Numbered from the stretch's first letter, positions 53,815 through 64,000 are shown. The stretch: DNA of 64,000 nt from Ensifer adhaerens (GCF_002007205.1 NZ_LAZS01000012.1:124001-188000), one strand, 5' to 3'. The notes: generated by a model not told the origin, from the sequence alone. A program made the numbers and translations.

Positions 53815-54556
53815 GCCCGTTCTCGAAATCCGCGATCTCCGCAAATCCTTCGGCGCCCTCAAGGCGACCGACGGGGTCAGTCTCGATCTTCGACCCGGAC
53901 AGATCCATGCTCTGATCGGCCCGAACGGCGCCGGAAAGAGCACGTTGATCCACCAGATCGCCGGTTCGCTCAAGGCCGACAGTGGCACGATCCGTTTTCT
54001 CGGCCAGGATATCGGCGGCCTCGACATGGCCGCCCGCGCAAGGCTCGGCCTTGCCCGTAGCTTCCAGATCTCGTCGCTCGCGCAGGAGTTTTCGGCCCTC
54101 CGCAACGTCATGCTGGCAGTGCAGGCACGCCAGGGCAACAGCTTCCGTTTCTTCCGCCAGGTGACCAGCGACAACGAGCTGACCGAGCCGGCGATGGCGA
54201 TGCTGGAGCGCGTTGACCTCGCCGCGCGCGCCCATGTGCCGGCGGCCGAACTCTCGCATGGCGAGCGCCGGCAACTCGAAATCGCCATCGCGCTGGCGCT
54301 CTCACCAAAGGCCTTCCTCTTCGACGAGCCAATGGCGGGCATGGGACCGGAGGGGTCGAAGCGGCTGACATCGTTCCTCGACGGCCTGCGCCACGAAGCG
54401 CCAATGCTCCTGGTCGAGCACGACATGGATGCGGTCTTTGCTTTGGCGGACCGGATATCTGTGCTCGTCTACGGCCGCATCATCGCGTCAGGCACGGTCG
54501 ATGAAATCCGCAGCGATCCGGACGTTCGCCGCGCCTATCTGGGAGAAGCCGCATGA
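53807..54556 (+). CDS. HAAT ABC transporter ATPase, LivG type
   Basis: A 249-residue ATPase with Walker A GPNGAGKST, a LivG-type signature LSHGERRQLEIAIAL (Ser-His-Gly in place of SGG) and Walker B FLFDEPMAGM. The ATG at 53807 lies inside the end of the livM-type gene. It works as a pair with the LivF-type ATPase. Confidence 0.9.
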   Translation: MSEPVLEIRDLRKSFGALKATDGVSLDLRPGQIHALIGPNGAGKSTLIHQIAGSLKADSGTIRFLGQDIGGLDMAARARLGLARSFQISSLAQEFSALRNVMLAVQARQGNSFRFFRQVTSDNELTEPAMAMLERVDLAARAHVPAAELSHGERRQLEIAIALALSPKAFLFDEPMAGMGPEGSKRLTSFLDGLRHEAPMLLVEHDMDAVFALADRISVLVYGRIIASGTVDEIRSDPDVRRAYLGEAA

Positions 54557-55239
54557 GCCTCCTCGAGATCAAGGGCCTTGAAACCTTCTACGGCGCCTCG
54601 CAGGCACTCTTCGGAGTCGACCTCGACGTGCGCGAGGGCGAGGTGGTCGCGCTCATGGGCCGCAACGGCATGGGCAAGACGACGACGATCAACTCGATCC
54701 TCGGCCTCGTGCGTCCGCGCTCGGGCGCTATCAGTTTCTCCGGCAAGGCGATTTCCGGTTTGCGACCACACCGGATCGCTCGGCTCGGCCTTGGCCTCGT
54801 GCCCGAGGGGCGGCGCTGTTTTCCCAATCTCACGGTCATGGAAAATCTCGTCGCCACGGCCCGCGGCAGCGCATGGACGTTCGAGAAAGTGACCGCGCTC
54901 TTTCCTCGCCTCGGCGAGCGGCGCGATCAATATGCCAACACGCTATCGGGCGGCGAGCAGCAGATGCTTGCGATCGGCCGGGCGTTGATGACCAATCCCA
55001 GCCTGCTCATTCTCGACGAGGCAACGGAAGGGCTGGCGCCGGTCATTCGCCAGGATATCTGGTCGGCGATCCGCACTCTGAAGGCGGCAGGGCAGTCGAT
55101 CCTCGTCGTCGACAAGACGCTTTCGGAACTGTTGCCCGTGGCCGACCGCTGCTTCGTGTTGGAAAAGGGCGCGACCGTGTTCGAGGGAGCGCCGCTTGCG
55201 CTGACGCCAGAACTCCAGGATCGCTATCTCGGCGTCTGA
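54553..55239 (+). CDS. HAAT ABC transporter ATPase, LivF type
   Basis: A 228-residue ATPase with Walker A GRNGMGKTT, signature LSGGEQQMLAIGRAL and Walker B LLILDEATEGLAP, as in LivF. It overlaps the LivG-type gene by four bases and ends the plus-strand operon, nine bases from the convergent PLP-enzyme gene. Confidence 0.9.
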   Translation: MSLLEIKGLETFYGASQALFGVDLDVREGEVVALMGRNGMGKTTTINSILGLVRPRSGAISFSGKAISGLRPHRIARLGLGLVPEGRRCFPNLTVMENLVATARGSAWTFEKVTALFPRLGERRDQYANTLSGGEQQMLAIGRALMTNPSLLILDEATEGLAPVIRQDIWSAIRTLKAAGQSILVVDKTLSELLPVADRCFVLEKGATVFEGAPLALTPELQDRYLGV

Positions 55240-55248
55240 GCGCGCCGG

Positions 55249-56217
55249 TCAGGCTGCCGGAATGCCGCCGCCGAGAACCACGGAATAGGCAGCCGCGTCG
55301 ATGTTGCCGCCCGAGACGACGCAGACGATGTTACCCTTGAGATCCGGTCGCGCGATTGCGGCGGCAAGCGAGGCAGCACCCGCGCCCTCGGCAACGATCT
55401 TCGCCTTCTTGAAGAGAAGCCGCATCGCTTCGGTCACCTGCCCCGGGCTGACCGCAATCGCCCCATCGATCAGGTCTCCAACCACCGGCCAGATCTGAGG
55501 CACCAGCGATGGCGCGCCGATGCTCTTGATAAAGGAGGGGCGGGTTTCGATCGTCACGATTTGGCCAGCGGCCAAGGCCGCCGAAACAGGGGCGGCGCTG
55601 TCATCTTCAACCGCAAAGACACGGCAGCGGGCGGAAGCGGCCTTGATAGCGCTGGCCACCCCGGTGGTCATGCTGCCGCCGCCAAAGGGGGTGAGCACGA
55701 CGTCGACATCGGGCAGATCCTCGATGATCTCCATACCGATGGAGCCGTTGCCGGCCAGCACCGCCTGATCGGTCACCGGATTGATCAGCAGTTCCGGCGC
55801 ATCCGGAAGATCGACGCCGGTGATGTAGTCCCACCAGGTCTCGGCACTGACGAACCGTACTTCTCCGCCGAGCGCACGCACACCGTCGATCTTGGTCTGG
55901 GGTGCGCCGCGATACATGTAGGCAACCATCGGCGCACCGATGAGGCGTGCCGCCCGGGCCATGCCATAGGCCATATTGCCGGAACTGGTGACTGCGACGC
56001 CGCTTTCGAATTCGGCCGGATCGCGCGACAACACGGCGTTCAAGGCGGGACGGAGCTTGAACGCGCCAATTGGCGATAGCGTCTCCAGTTTTAGGAAGAT
56101 CTGACGGTCCGGAAACCCAAGATCGAGCCTGACCAGCGGCGTGCGCGCGAAATGCGGCGCGATGCGTTGACGAGCATCGGCGATTTCGTCCGGGGTCGGG
56201 CGGTGTGGCGCGATCAT
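55249..56217 (-). CDS. PLP-dependent threonine/serine dehydratase-like enzyme
   Basis: A 322-residue fold-type II PLP enzyme. The PLP Lys is in SPIGAFKLRPALNA, the SSGNMAYGMA segment binds the substrate carboxylate and FGGGSMTTGV binds the cofactor phosphate. The family includes threonine deaminase, serine racemase and the EutB-type hydroxyectoine enzymes. Its place beside kynureninase is unexplained: none of the kynurenine steps needs it. It lies downstream of kynU beyond a hairpin. Confidence 0.8.
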   Translation of the reverse strand: MIAPHRPTPDEIADARQRIAPHFARTPLVRLDLGFPDRQIFLKLETLSPIGAFKLRPALNAVLSRDPAEFESGVAVTSSGNMAYGMARAARLIGAPMVAYMYRGAPQTKIDGVRALGGEVRFVSAETWWDYITGVDLPDAPELLINPVTDQAVLAGNGSIGMEIIEDLPDVDVVLTPFGGGSMTTGVASAIKAASARCRVFAVEDDSAAPVSAALAAGQIVTIETRPSFIKSIGAPSLVPQIWPVVGDLIDGAIAVSPGQVTEAMRLLFKKAKIVAEGAGAASLAAAIARPDLKGNIVCVVSGGNIDAAAYSVVLGGGIPAA

Positions 56218-56311
56218 TGCTTAAATCCCCCGTTAGCCGTCCTCTCGCCTCCAGGCACAGTGGCTCTGAACGAATCCGCTGCGGGGCGGCAACCTCGGTA
56301 TGTGTCTGAAC

Positions 56312-56346
56312 AAGAGGCAGCGGGCGAAATACCGCCCGCTGCTCTT
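56312..56346 (-). terminator. hairpin downstream of kynureninase
   Basis: A 14-bp stem with one bulged base (AAGAG, CAGCGGGCG and complements) around AAATAC lies 12 bases beyond the kynU stop. It has only a weak U-rich end (CTCTTGTTC) but is long enough to end or stabilise the message. Confidence 0.65.
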
Positions 56347-56357
56347 GGTGCCATCAA

Positions 56358-57605
56358 TCAGGTCACGGCCGCACGGACCGCGAAGCGCGCATCCTGCCAT
56401 GCGCCGGTGCTGAGGATGTCTTCCAGGATTTCGACCGCCTGCCAGACGTCGTCATAGCCCACATAGAGCGGCGTGAAGCCGAAGCGCATCGTTGTCGGCG
56501 CGCGGAAATCACCGATAACGCCACGGGCAATCAGCGCCTGCATGATTTCGTAAGCGTGCGGGTGGTTGAACGACACCTGGCTTCCGCGCTTGGTTCCGTC
56601 GCGCGGGCTTTCGAGCGCCAGACCGTGGGCACCGCATTTCGCCTCAACGAGCGCGATGAAGAGATCCGTGAGCTGGATGCTCTTTTCGCGCAGCGCTTTC
56701 ATGTCGACCTCGTCCCAGACGTCGAGCGCGCCCTTTAGCGCCCGCAGCGACAGGATCGGCTGCGTGCCGCAGAGGAAACGGCGGATGCCCTCGCCGGCGG
56801 CGTACTGCTTTTCGAAGGCGAAGGGACGGGCGTGGCCCCACCAGCCGGTGAGCGGCTGGCGGATATCGCCGTGATGGCGGGTGGCGGCGTAGATGAAGGC
56901 GGGAGCTCCGGGGCCACCGTTCAGGTACTTGTAGGTGCAGCCAACGGCGAAATCGACATTGGCGCCATCGAGATCGACAGGTAGCGCGCCGGCCGTGTGG
57001 CAGAGGTCCCAGATAACAAGCGCACCATGTTCGTGCGCCTTGCGCGTCAACGCCGCCATGTCGCGCAGTTCGCCGGACTTGTAGTTGACGTGGTTGACGA
57101 GAACGACGGCGACGCTGCCATCGATCAGATCCTCGATCTCGGGCGCATCGACCCCTTCAAGGCGCAGCGAGGCACCGGGGCGCGTCGAGACCACGCCTTC
57201 GGCCATATAGAGATCGGTCGGGAAACTGCCGCCTTCGCTGACGATCACCGACCGATCGGGCCGCAAGGCCATGGCCGCATGCAGGGCTTTGTAGATATTG
57301 ATCGACGTGGTGTCGCAGACGACGGTCTGGCCGGCGGCCGCCCCGATCAGCCGCCCGACCCGGTCGCCGAGGGTCAGCGGCATCTCGAACCAGCCGGCGG
57401 TATTCCAGCTGCGGATGAGGTCCTGGCCCCATTCCTCGGTCGCAGCCTTGCGAAGCTCGTCGAAGGCAGCGTTCGAGGCGACGCCAAGCGAGTTGCCGTC
57501 GAGATAGATGAGGCCTGGCGGCAGGATGAATCGCTCGCGCATTAGGCCGAGCACGTCGGCCGCATCCATGGCCTTTATCGCTGCGAGATCAGGAACTGCA
57601 TTCAT
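56358..57605 (-). CDS. kynU: kynureninase
   Basis: A 415-residue PLP enzyme that splits kynurenine into anthranilate and L-alanine. The family segments YLDGNSLGVAS, CDTTSINIYKAL, WDLCHTAGALPVDLDG and the PLP-Lys226 in TYKYLNGGPGAPAF are intact, and the length is normal. It follows three genes of a TrpXYZ-type importer in the same operon (15-base gap), which suggests that kynurenine or tryptophan is the imported compound. Confidence 0.95.
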   Translation of the reverse strand: MNAVPDLAAIKAMDAADVLGLMRERFILPPGLIYLDGNSLGVASNAAFDELRKAATEEWGQDLIRSWNTAGWFEMPLTLGDRVGRLIGAAAGQTVVCDTTSINIYKALHAAMALRPDRSVIVSEGGSFPTDLYMAEGVVSTRPGASLRLEGVDAPEIEDLIDGSVAVVLVNHVNYKSGELRDMAALTRKAHEHGALVIWDLCHTAGALPVDLDGANVDFAVGCTYKYLNGGPGAPAFIYAATRHHGDIRQPLTGWWGHARPFAFEKQYAAGEGIRRFLCGTQPILSLRALKGALDVWDEVDMKALREKSIQLTDLFIALVEAKCGAHGLALESPRDGTKRGSQVSFNHPHAYEIMQALIARGVIGDFRAPTTMRFGFTPLYVGYDDVWQAVEILEDILSTGAWQDARFAVRAAVT

Positions 57606-57620
57606 GAAAGGGGTCCTTGT

Positions 57621-58544
57621 CTATTCGCGAACGGTTTCGCGGGCGGGCGCCGGCCCGCGGCTTCGCTTGAGGCTTGGAAGAGCCAGCATGGCGAGAACGA
57701 AGAGGCCGGTCGCCAGTTTCAGGTCCGGCGGCGGCATGCCGGCGGCCAGGCAGAAGGAAACGAGCTGGTAGTAGACGATTGCGCCGACGAAGGGGGCGGC
57801 GAGCTGGCGCGCCACGCTCTGCTTGCCGACGATCGCTTCGCCTATCATCAGCGCCGCAAGGCCATTGATCAGGATGCCGAGCCCCATATTGACGTCGGCA
57901 AAACCCTGTGACTGCACCATCAGCGCGCCGCCTGCCGCCGAGAACGCCCCGGCAAGCCCGACGCCGCCGATGGTCGCCAGCCACACATTGATCCCTTGCG
58001 CTTCAGCCATGTCGGGATTGGCGCCGACGGCGCGAACGGCCGTACCCTTCTCCGTGCGGAAGAAGTGGTAGAGCAGGAAGAAGACGATGAGCGCGATCAG
58101 CCCGGCAACGACGATCTTGCTTGCCGGGAAGCCCGGCTGCAGCCCCGGCGCCCAGTCGAACACCGTCGGCGCACCGAAGACCGAGAGGTTCGAGCGACCC
58201 ATGATCCTGAGGTTGATCGAATAGAGCATCGTCATCATCAGGATGCCGGCCAGCAGCGTGTGGATGCGGAACCTCAGATGAATGAAGGCCGTGCAGCAGC
58301 CGGCAAGGAATCCGGCAACAAGAGCGATGGCGATCGCTGCGAGCGGCGACATGCCGGCCGCCATCAGCACGCCGCAGACGCAGCCGCCGAGCGGAAACGC
58401 GCCCTCACTGGTCAGATCCGGGAAGCTCAACATGCGGAACGGGATCATGATCCCCAGCACGACGAAGGCGAGAATCAGGCTCTGCGCGAGCGTGACGGGA
58501 ACGAGCGAGACGAAGCTCGCGAAGGTATTTTGAAGAATATCCAT
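57621..58544 (-). CDS. TrpXYZ-type ABC transporter permease
   Basis: A 307-residue inner-membrane permease with about eight hydrophobic segments and a LAAAGMSPLAAIAIALVAGFLAGCCTAFIHLRFRI region typical of the permeases that pair with PF04392-type binding proteins. The same family imports tryptophan in Gram-positive bacteria. It is coupled to the ATPase gene five bases upstream and to kynU downstream. Confidence 0.85.
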   Translation of the reverse strand: MDILQNTFASFVSLVPVTLAQSLILAFVVLGIMIPFRMLSFPDLTSEGAFPLGGCVCGVLMAAGMSPLAAIAIALVAGFLAGCCTAFIHLRFRIHTLLAGILMMTMLYSINLRIMGRSNLSVFGAPTVFDWAPGLQPGFPASKIVVAGLIALIVFFLLYHFFRTEKGTAVRAVGANPDMAEAQGINVWLATIGGVGLAGAFSAAGGALMVQSQGFADVNMGLGILINGLAALMIGEAIVGKQSVARQLAAPFVGAIVYYQLVSFCLAAGMPPPDLKLATGLFVLAMLALPSLKRSRGPAPARETVRE

Positions 58545-58549
58545 GATCG

Positions 58550-59329
58550 TCAGCTCGCCAGGAACATGCGGTCGGTTTTGACGGAGAAGTGGCCGATCAG
58601 ATCCGGCACGGTCGTCTGCGCCTTCTCCTTGCCGTCGATTTCGAGACGGACGCGCCCGGCATCGAGCATGATGACCTTGTGGCCGAAATCCACGGCGTGC
58701 TGCATGTTGTGCGTCACCATCAGCGTCGTCAGCTTCAGCGCTTCGACCGCGCGGATCGTCGCCTGCATGACGATATCGGCCGTGCGCGGATCAAGCGCTG
58801 CGGTATGCTCGTCCAGCAGCAGCAGCTCCGGCTCGCCGCCGACCGCCATGATCAGGGACAACGATTGCCGTTGTCCGCCGGAAAGCAGCTCCACCCGCGT
58901 GTCGAGGCGGTTTTCGAGACCGAGCCCGAGCAGCGACAAGCGCTCCCTGTAAGTGGCAAGCCGCCTGGAGTTCAGCCCGCGACGCAAGGTCCGCTTGTTG
59001 CTGCGCAATTCGGCAAGCAGCATGTTTTCGGCCACCGTCATGCTGGCCGCGGTGCCGCGCATCGGGTCCTGGAACACGCGAGCAAGCCGCATGGCGCGCT
59101 TGTGGACGGGCGTTGCGGTCACGTCGTCACCGTTGATGACGATCTGGCCGCTATCGAGGACGAGCGCACCGGAGATGGCGTTGAGCATGCTGCTCTTGCC
59201 GGCGCCGTTGGAGCCGATGACGACACCGAATTCGCCCGTGGCGAGGCTGAGATTGAGGCCGTCGAGCGCGACCTTTTCGTCCGCCTGCCCCTTGTAGAAG
59301 ACTTTGCGGGCCGATCTGATTTCCAGCAT
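58550..59329 (-). CDS. TrpXYZ-type ABC transporter ATPase
   Basis: A 259-residue ATPase with Walker A GSNGAGKSS, signature LSGGQRQSLSLIMAV and Walker B LLLLDEHTAALD, plus the MVTHNMQHAVDFGHK H-loop segment characteristic of this importer family. It drives uptake through the adjacent permease. Confidence 0.88.
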   Translation of the reverse strand: MLEIRSARKVFYKGQADEKVALDGLNLSLATGEFGVVIGSNGAGKSSMLNAISGALVLDSGQIVINGDDVTATPVHKRAMRLARVFQDPMRGTAASMTVAENMLLAELRSNKRTLRRGLNSRRLATYRERLSLLGLGLENRLDTRVELLSGGQRQSLSLIMAVGGEPELLLLDEHTAALDPRTADIVMQATIRAVEALKLTTLMVTHNMQHAVDFGHKVIMLDAGRVRLEIDGKEKAQTTVPDLIGHFSVKTDRMFLAS

Positions 59330-59395
59330 TGGCTCCCCCTTAACTTATGAAATGACGGCGCTCGGGGCGCCGTCACTGAAGAGACAAGACGGAGA

Positions 59396-60379
59396 TCAAT
59401 CGACCACGCAGTTGCATTCGGTCGCAAGCGCTGCCGGCACTTCGATGCCGAAGGCAGCGGCAGCCTTCTTCGAGATCAGCGGCGCGTGATCCTCATAAGC
59501 CGGGCGCGACGGCGCGATCGTCTTCGGGTCCGCGCCCTTGAGGATCTGAGCAGCGATCTTGCCGGCATTGACGCCGACCTGCTCATAGTTGACCGCAAAG
59601 CTTGCCGGTACGACGCCGTCACGCACTGCACCGTCGTCGGAGTTGACGATCGGGATCTGTGCCTGGCGCGCGGCTGCCGACACAGCACCGATCGCCGGCT
59701 GCAGCAGGTTCGATGCGGGCGTATAGATCACGTCGGCCTTGCCGGCGAAGGAGGCGATGCGCTGCTGGATGTCGTTGACATTGTCGACACCGACCTCCAC
59801 GACCTCGAAGCCTGCGTCAGGCGCTGCTTCCTTGATCTTGTCGAGCAGGGCCTGGTCGTTCGCCTCACCCGGATTATAGGGCACGCCAAAGCGCTTCGCG
59901 TTCGGCAGCAGCTTGTGCGTGAAGGCCATGACGGCGGCCACGTCCTGAAGGTCGGTCGCACCGGTCATGCCGTCGTCACCGGCCTCCCAGGACGGAACGA
60001 GCTTGGCGGCCACCGGATCGGTAACGGCGGAGAAGACGACCGGGATGCCGGAACCGGCAAGCGCCTTCTTAGCGATCTGCGAAACGGGCGTGGTGATCGT
60101 ATAGACCAGCTTCGGCTGCTCGGCCTGAAGCTTGGCGATCATCTGCGGCACCAGCGAGGCGTCGAAGTTGGTGTGGCTCTCGGTGAAGACCACATCCTTG
60201 CCTTCGACGAAGCCGTTTTCGGCCAGCGCCTTCTTGAATCCGGCGATCGACGCGCTCAACTGCGGATGTTCACCGAAATTGGCGATGCCGATGCGGATCG
60301 GATCGGCGGCAGCAGTTCCCAGTCCCCATGCCATTGCGCCGGCAACGACCAATCCCGAAAGCCAAGTGCTCTTGCTCAT
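59396..60379 (-). CDS. TrpX-type solute-binding protein
   Basis: A 327-residue periplasmic or lipid-free binding protein with a signal peptide ending near GLGTAAADPIRIG. The body is the PF04392 type (HPQLSASIAGFKKALAENGF, YTITTPVSQIAKKAL, NSDDGAVRDG). A GGGAGGG site precedes the ATG at 60379. First gene of the importer-kynU operon, divergent from the GntR gene. Relatives bind tryptophan, tyrosine or phenylalanine; kynurenine is a reasonable ligand here (inference). Confidence 0.85.
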   Translation of the reverse strand: MSKSTWLSGLVVAGAMAWGLGTAAADPIRIGIANFGEHPQLSASIAGFKKALAENGFVEGKDVVFTESHTNFDASLVPQMIAKLQAEQPKLVYTITTPVSQIAKKALAGSGIPVVFSAVTDPVAAKLVPSWEAGDDGMTGATDLQDVAAVMAFTHKLLPNAKRFGVPYNPGEANDQALLDKIKEAAPDAGFEVVEVGVDNVNDIQQRIASFAGKADVIYTPASNLLQPAIGAVSAAARQAQIPIVNSDDGAVRDGVVPASFAVNYEQVGVNAGKIAAQILKGADPKTIAPSRPAYEDHAPLISKKAAAAFGIEVPAALATECNCVVD

Positions 60380-60462
60380 ACATCCCTCCCAGAATTTCAC
60401 GAGCGTTACCGCCCTCCTCGGCGGCCTGCGGGAATGATGGCGAGGGTCGCAGTTCTTGTCAA

Positions 60463-60509
60463 ACAAATATATATATTTTCATCTCCCGCGAGTAACTATA
60501 TATATTTGT
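60463..60509. promoter_or_regulatory. AT-rich inverted repeat, probable GntR operator
   Basis: ACAAATATATATA and its exact reverse complement lie 21 bases apart, in the gap between the importer-kynU operon and the GntR gene. Each arm is itself an AT-rich near-palindrome. Two half-sites about three helical turns apart would suit a dimer pair or looping by the GntR protein. Confidence 0.65.
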
Positions 60510-60540
60510 GTCGATCCGATGCGGGCGTTAAGGGAACTTG

Positions 60541-61314
60541 ATGCAGGACAACGAGCAGTCGACCAAAACAGAATCGGCCTACAGGCTGTTGCGGCGCGAT
60601 ATCCTCGCAACGCGCCTGAAGCCCGCTGCGCCGATGAAGCTGAGCGCGCTGCGCGAAAGCTATGGCATTGGCTGGACGCCGCTGCGCGAAGCGTTGTCGC
60701 GGCTGGAAGCAGAGGGTCTCGTCACGGCAATCAGCAACCGCGGCTTTGCCGTCGCCCCTGTTTCACGCGAGGAACTGGACGACCTCACCCGTGCGCGCCT
60801 TGCCGTGGAAATGCCGCTTCTGATCGAATCGATCGAAAACGGCGACAGCGCGTGGGAATCTGCCGTCGTTACGGCGCACTATCGGCTGTCGCGCTGCAAG
60901 GTCTCCGTCGAGCACTTCTCCGAAAACGAAGTCGACGAATGGGATGAAAAGCACGCAGCTTTTCATGCGGCGCTGATCAGCGCCGCTCGATCCAATTGGC
61001 TCTTGCGGTTCCAGGCAACGATCTCCGACCAGCTCCGCCGCCACCATCGTTTTCTGAGCCTGGCCCCGACGATGCGGGCCGCCGCAGGCATGAGTGAGGG
61101 GTATGAGGAAGCCGTCGCCGCTTTGGAAGACGCCATGGCAATCGAGCATCATACCGAACTGATGGAGGCGGCACTCGATCGCGACATCGACCGCGCGAAG
61201 GCGCTGATGGCCGACCACATCGGGTTTACTGTCAACGTCTATGTTCAATCCGAGGACGGCGGGCGCGCCTTCCCTTCCACACGCCAGACGACGCCCGGGC
61301 TTGCGTCCAAATGA
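60541..61314 (+). CDS. GntR-family transcriptional regulator (FCD type)
   Basis: A 257-residue regulator. The winged helix-turn-helix covers about residues 10-75 (SAYRLLRRDILATRLKPAAP, then WTPLREALSRLEAEGLV). An all-helical FCD effector domain follows, with metal-site His residues in HAAFHAALISAA and HHTELMEAAL. The start at 60541 has an AAGGGA site. It is divergent from the TrpX-kynU operon across the AT-rich inverted repeat and most likely controls it. Confidence 0.9.
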   Translation: MQDNEQSTKTESAYRLLRRDILATRLKPAAPMKLSALRESYGIGWTPLREALSRLEAEGLVTAISNRGFAVAPVSREELDDLTRARLAVEMPLLIESIENGDSAWESAVVTAHYRLSRCKVSVEHFSENEVDEWDEKHAAFHAALISAARSNWLLRFQATISDQLRRHHRFLSLAPTMRAAAGMSEGYEEAVAALEDAMAIEHHTELMEAALDRDIDRAKALMADHIGFTVNVYVQSEDGGRAFPSTRQTTPGLASK

Positions 61315-61418
61315 CGACCCATGCCAGCCTGTCCAAGAGCCGCAAAGGCCTTTAAAAGCAAAAGCAGGAAAGAGCCTGCTGATTTGCGGCACAGGACTAG
61401 AGGCGGACGTTTGCAATT

Positions 61419-61940
61419 ATGGGTGAAGACAAGTTCGACACCTCGCCGGAATGGGTCGATGGCGAGACCAAGGCGCTCGAGGCTCCGGGCGATCACCGTG
61501 CAGAGCTCAGGCTATGGCTGCGTCTCTTGACCTGTTCGACACTTGTCGAAAGCGAAATCCGTCGGCGGTTGCGGGAAGAATTCGATTCGACCTTGCCGCG
61601 TTTCGACCTGATGGCCCAGCTCGAGCGTGCGCCTGACGGCATGGTGCTTGGCGAAGTCTCCAAGCGCATGATGGTCTCCCCCGGCAACATCACTGTGCTG
61701 GTGGAACGCCTGACCGAGAGCGGCCATCTCAACCGTACGACGCTTCCGACTGACCGGCGCGTGCAGATTATTGCGCTCACCCCGTTCGGCCGCGCCGAAT
61801 TCGAGAAGATGGCGGCAAGACATGCCGATTGGATCTCCGACCTGTTCGCCGGCCTTTCGGCGAAGGAGGGCGGCGTGCTGATGGACGAACTGGCCAAGCT
61901 CAAGCGTTCCGTCATCGCTTCCCTGGCGCGCAACGCCTGA
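61419..61940 (+). CDS. MarR-family transcriptional regulator
   Basis: A 173-residue winged-helix repressor. The DNA-binding segment PDGMVLGEVSKRMMVSPGNITVLVERL and the wing TTLPTDRRVQIIALT are standard for MarR. It precedes the monooxygenase/reductase gene by about 220 bases. MarR proteins in aromatic CoA pathways respond to an aryl-CoA; 2-aminobenzoyl-CoA is the natural candidate effector here (inference). The ribosome site is weak. Confidence 0.88.
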   Translation: MGEDKFDTSPEWVDGETKALEAPGDHRAELRLWLRLLTCSTLVESEIRRRLREEFDSTLPRFDLMAQLERAPDGMVLGEVSKRMMVSPGNITVLVERLTESGHLNRTTLPTDRRVQIIALTPFGRAEFEKMAARHADWISDLFAGLSAKEGGVLMDELAKLKRSVIASLARNA

Positions 61941-62042
61941 GGCCTCAGGCAGCACTTTCCGGCTTTCCGATGAGGATGCCCACGCCCGCGATGTCGGGCA
62001 CGTCCCTTCGTGGGCGCTTTCGGGCAACGCCCTCGCCAAAAC

Positions 62043-62060
62043 AATTTTAAGCTTGAAATT
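62043..62060. promoter_or_regulatory. 18-bp palindrome upstream of the monooxygenase/reductase gene
   Basis: AATTTTAAG and CTTGAAATT form a palindrome with one mismatch, of the size typical for MarR operators. It agrees with 47930-47947, upstream of the ligase gene, at 15 of 18 bases. Confidence 0.6.
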
Positions 62061-62158
62061 TCTCGGAATCGAGTCCACCCTGCGTTCAGCAGTCCAGGAT
62101 GGCGGCCAACGGCATCAGGGCGGCGACACGCGCAGCCGGAGCTCGGGAGGAGAACCAT

Positions 62159-64000
<1,842 letters not shown>

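Overview
The window looks like a piece of a large replicon (chromid or megaplasmid) of a Rhizobiales soil or root bacterium close to Sinorhizobium/Ensifer. The evidence is high GC, dense catabolic islands each carrying its own ABC or TRAP importer and a dedicated regulator, an L-fucose operon in the gene order I know from S. meliloti pSymB, a non-photosynthetic RuBisCO-like protein, and a candidate rhizobial-type small RNA. The taxon is inferred from gene content. I found no rRNA, tRNA, CRISPR array, insertion sequence or phage gene.

Layout. 1-7.5 kb: the end of an iron/sugar-phosphate-type ABC permease, a LacI regulator, a shortened Na/Pi cotransporter gene, a helix-turn-helix-only RpiR gene, a metallophosphoesterase, and an inositol-monophosphatase/dual-specificity-phosphatase fusion. 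A large palindromic operator separates these from an MFS gene. 7.9-10.3 kb: a candidate small RNA with a strong terminator, a Na+/H+ antiporter and a Nudix-like protein. 10.4-15.3 kb: ugpBAEC glycerol-3-phosphate-type importer and a small WGR protein. 15.3-18.4 kb: a TRAP importer. 18.5-30.5 kb: a nonphosphorylating L-fucose pathway (CUT1 ABC importer, mutarotase, fuconate dehydratase, dehydrogenase, diketo-acid hydrolase, lactonase-like amidohydrolase) under an IclR regulator. 30.5-33.5 kb: an operon with MaoC, a CaiB-type CoA-transferase and a solute-binding protein that has no signal peptide.

33.6-46.4 kb is the most unusual section. A SorC regulator, a class II aldolase-SDR fusion, a ribose-type ABC importer, 5-methylthioribose kinase (MtnK), methylthioribose-1-phosphate isomerase (MtnA), a two-gene transketolase and a RuBisCO-like protein sit together. 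They share a GTCAA-N5-TTGAC palindrome upstream of the regulator and between the importer and kinase units. The later enzymes of the classical methionine salvage pathway are absent from the window. The set therefore looks like an alternative route for imported 5-methylthioribose, 5-deoxyribose or a similar pentose. A small DfrB (R67)-like protein lies inside the section.

47-64 kb is a tryptophan/kynurenine/anthranilate island: arylformamidase-type hydrolase, 2-aminobenzoate-CoA-ligase-like enzyme, tryptophan 2,3-dioxygenase, a branched-chain-type ABC importer, a PLP dehydratase-like enzyme, kynureninase in one operon with a TrpXYZ-type importer, a GntR and a MarR regulator, and the start of a two-domain monooxygenase/Old-Yellow-Enzyme protein of the 2-aminobenzoyl-CoA monooxygenase/reductase type. 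Together these would take tryptophan to kynurenine, anthranilate and 2-aminobenzoyl-CoA. Two 18-bp sites that agree at 15 positions, one before the ligase and one before the monooxygenase, suggest that the MarR protein joins the two ends of the pathway.
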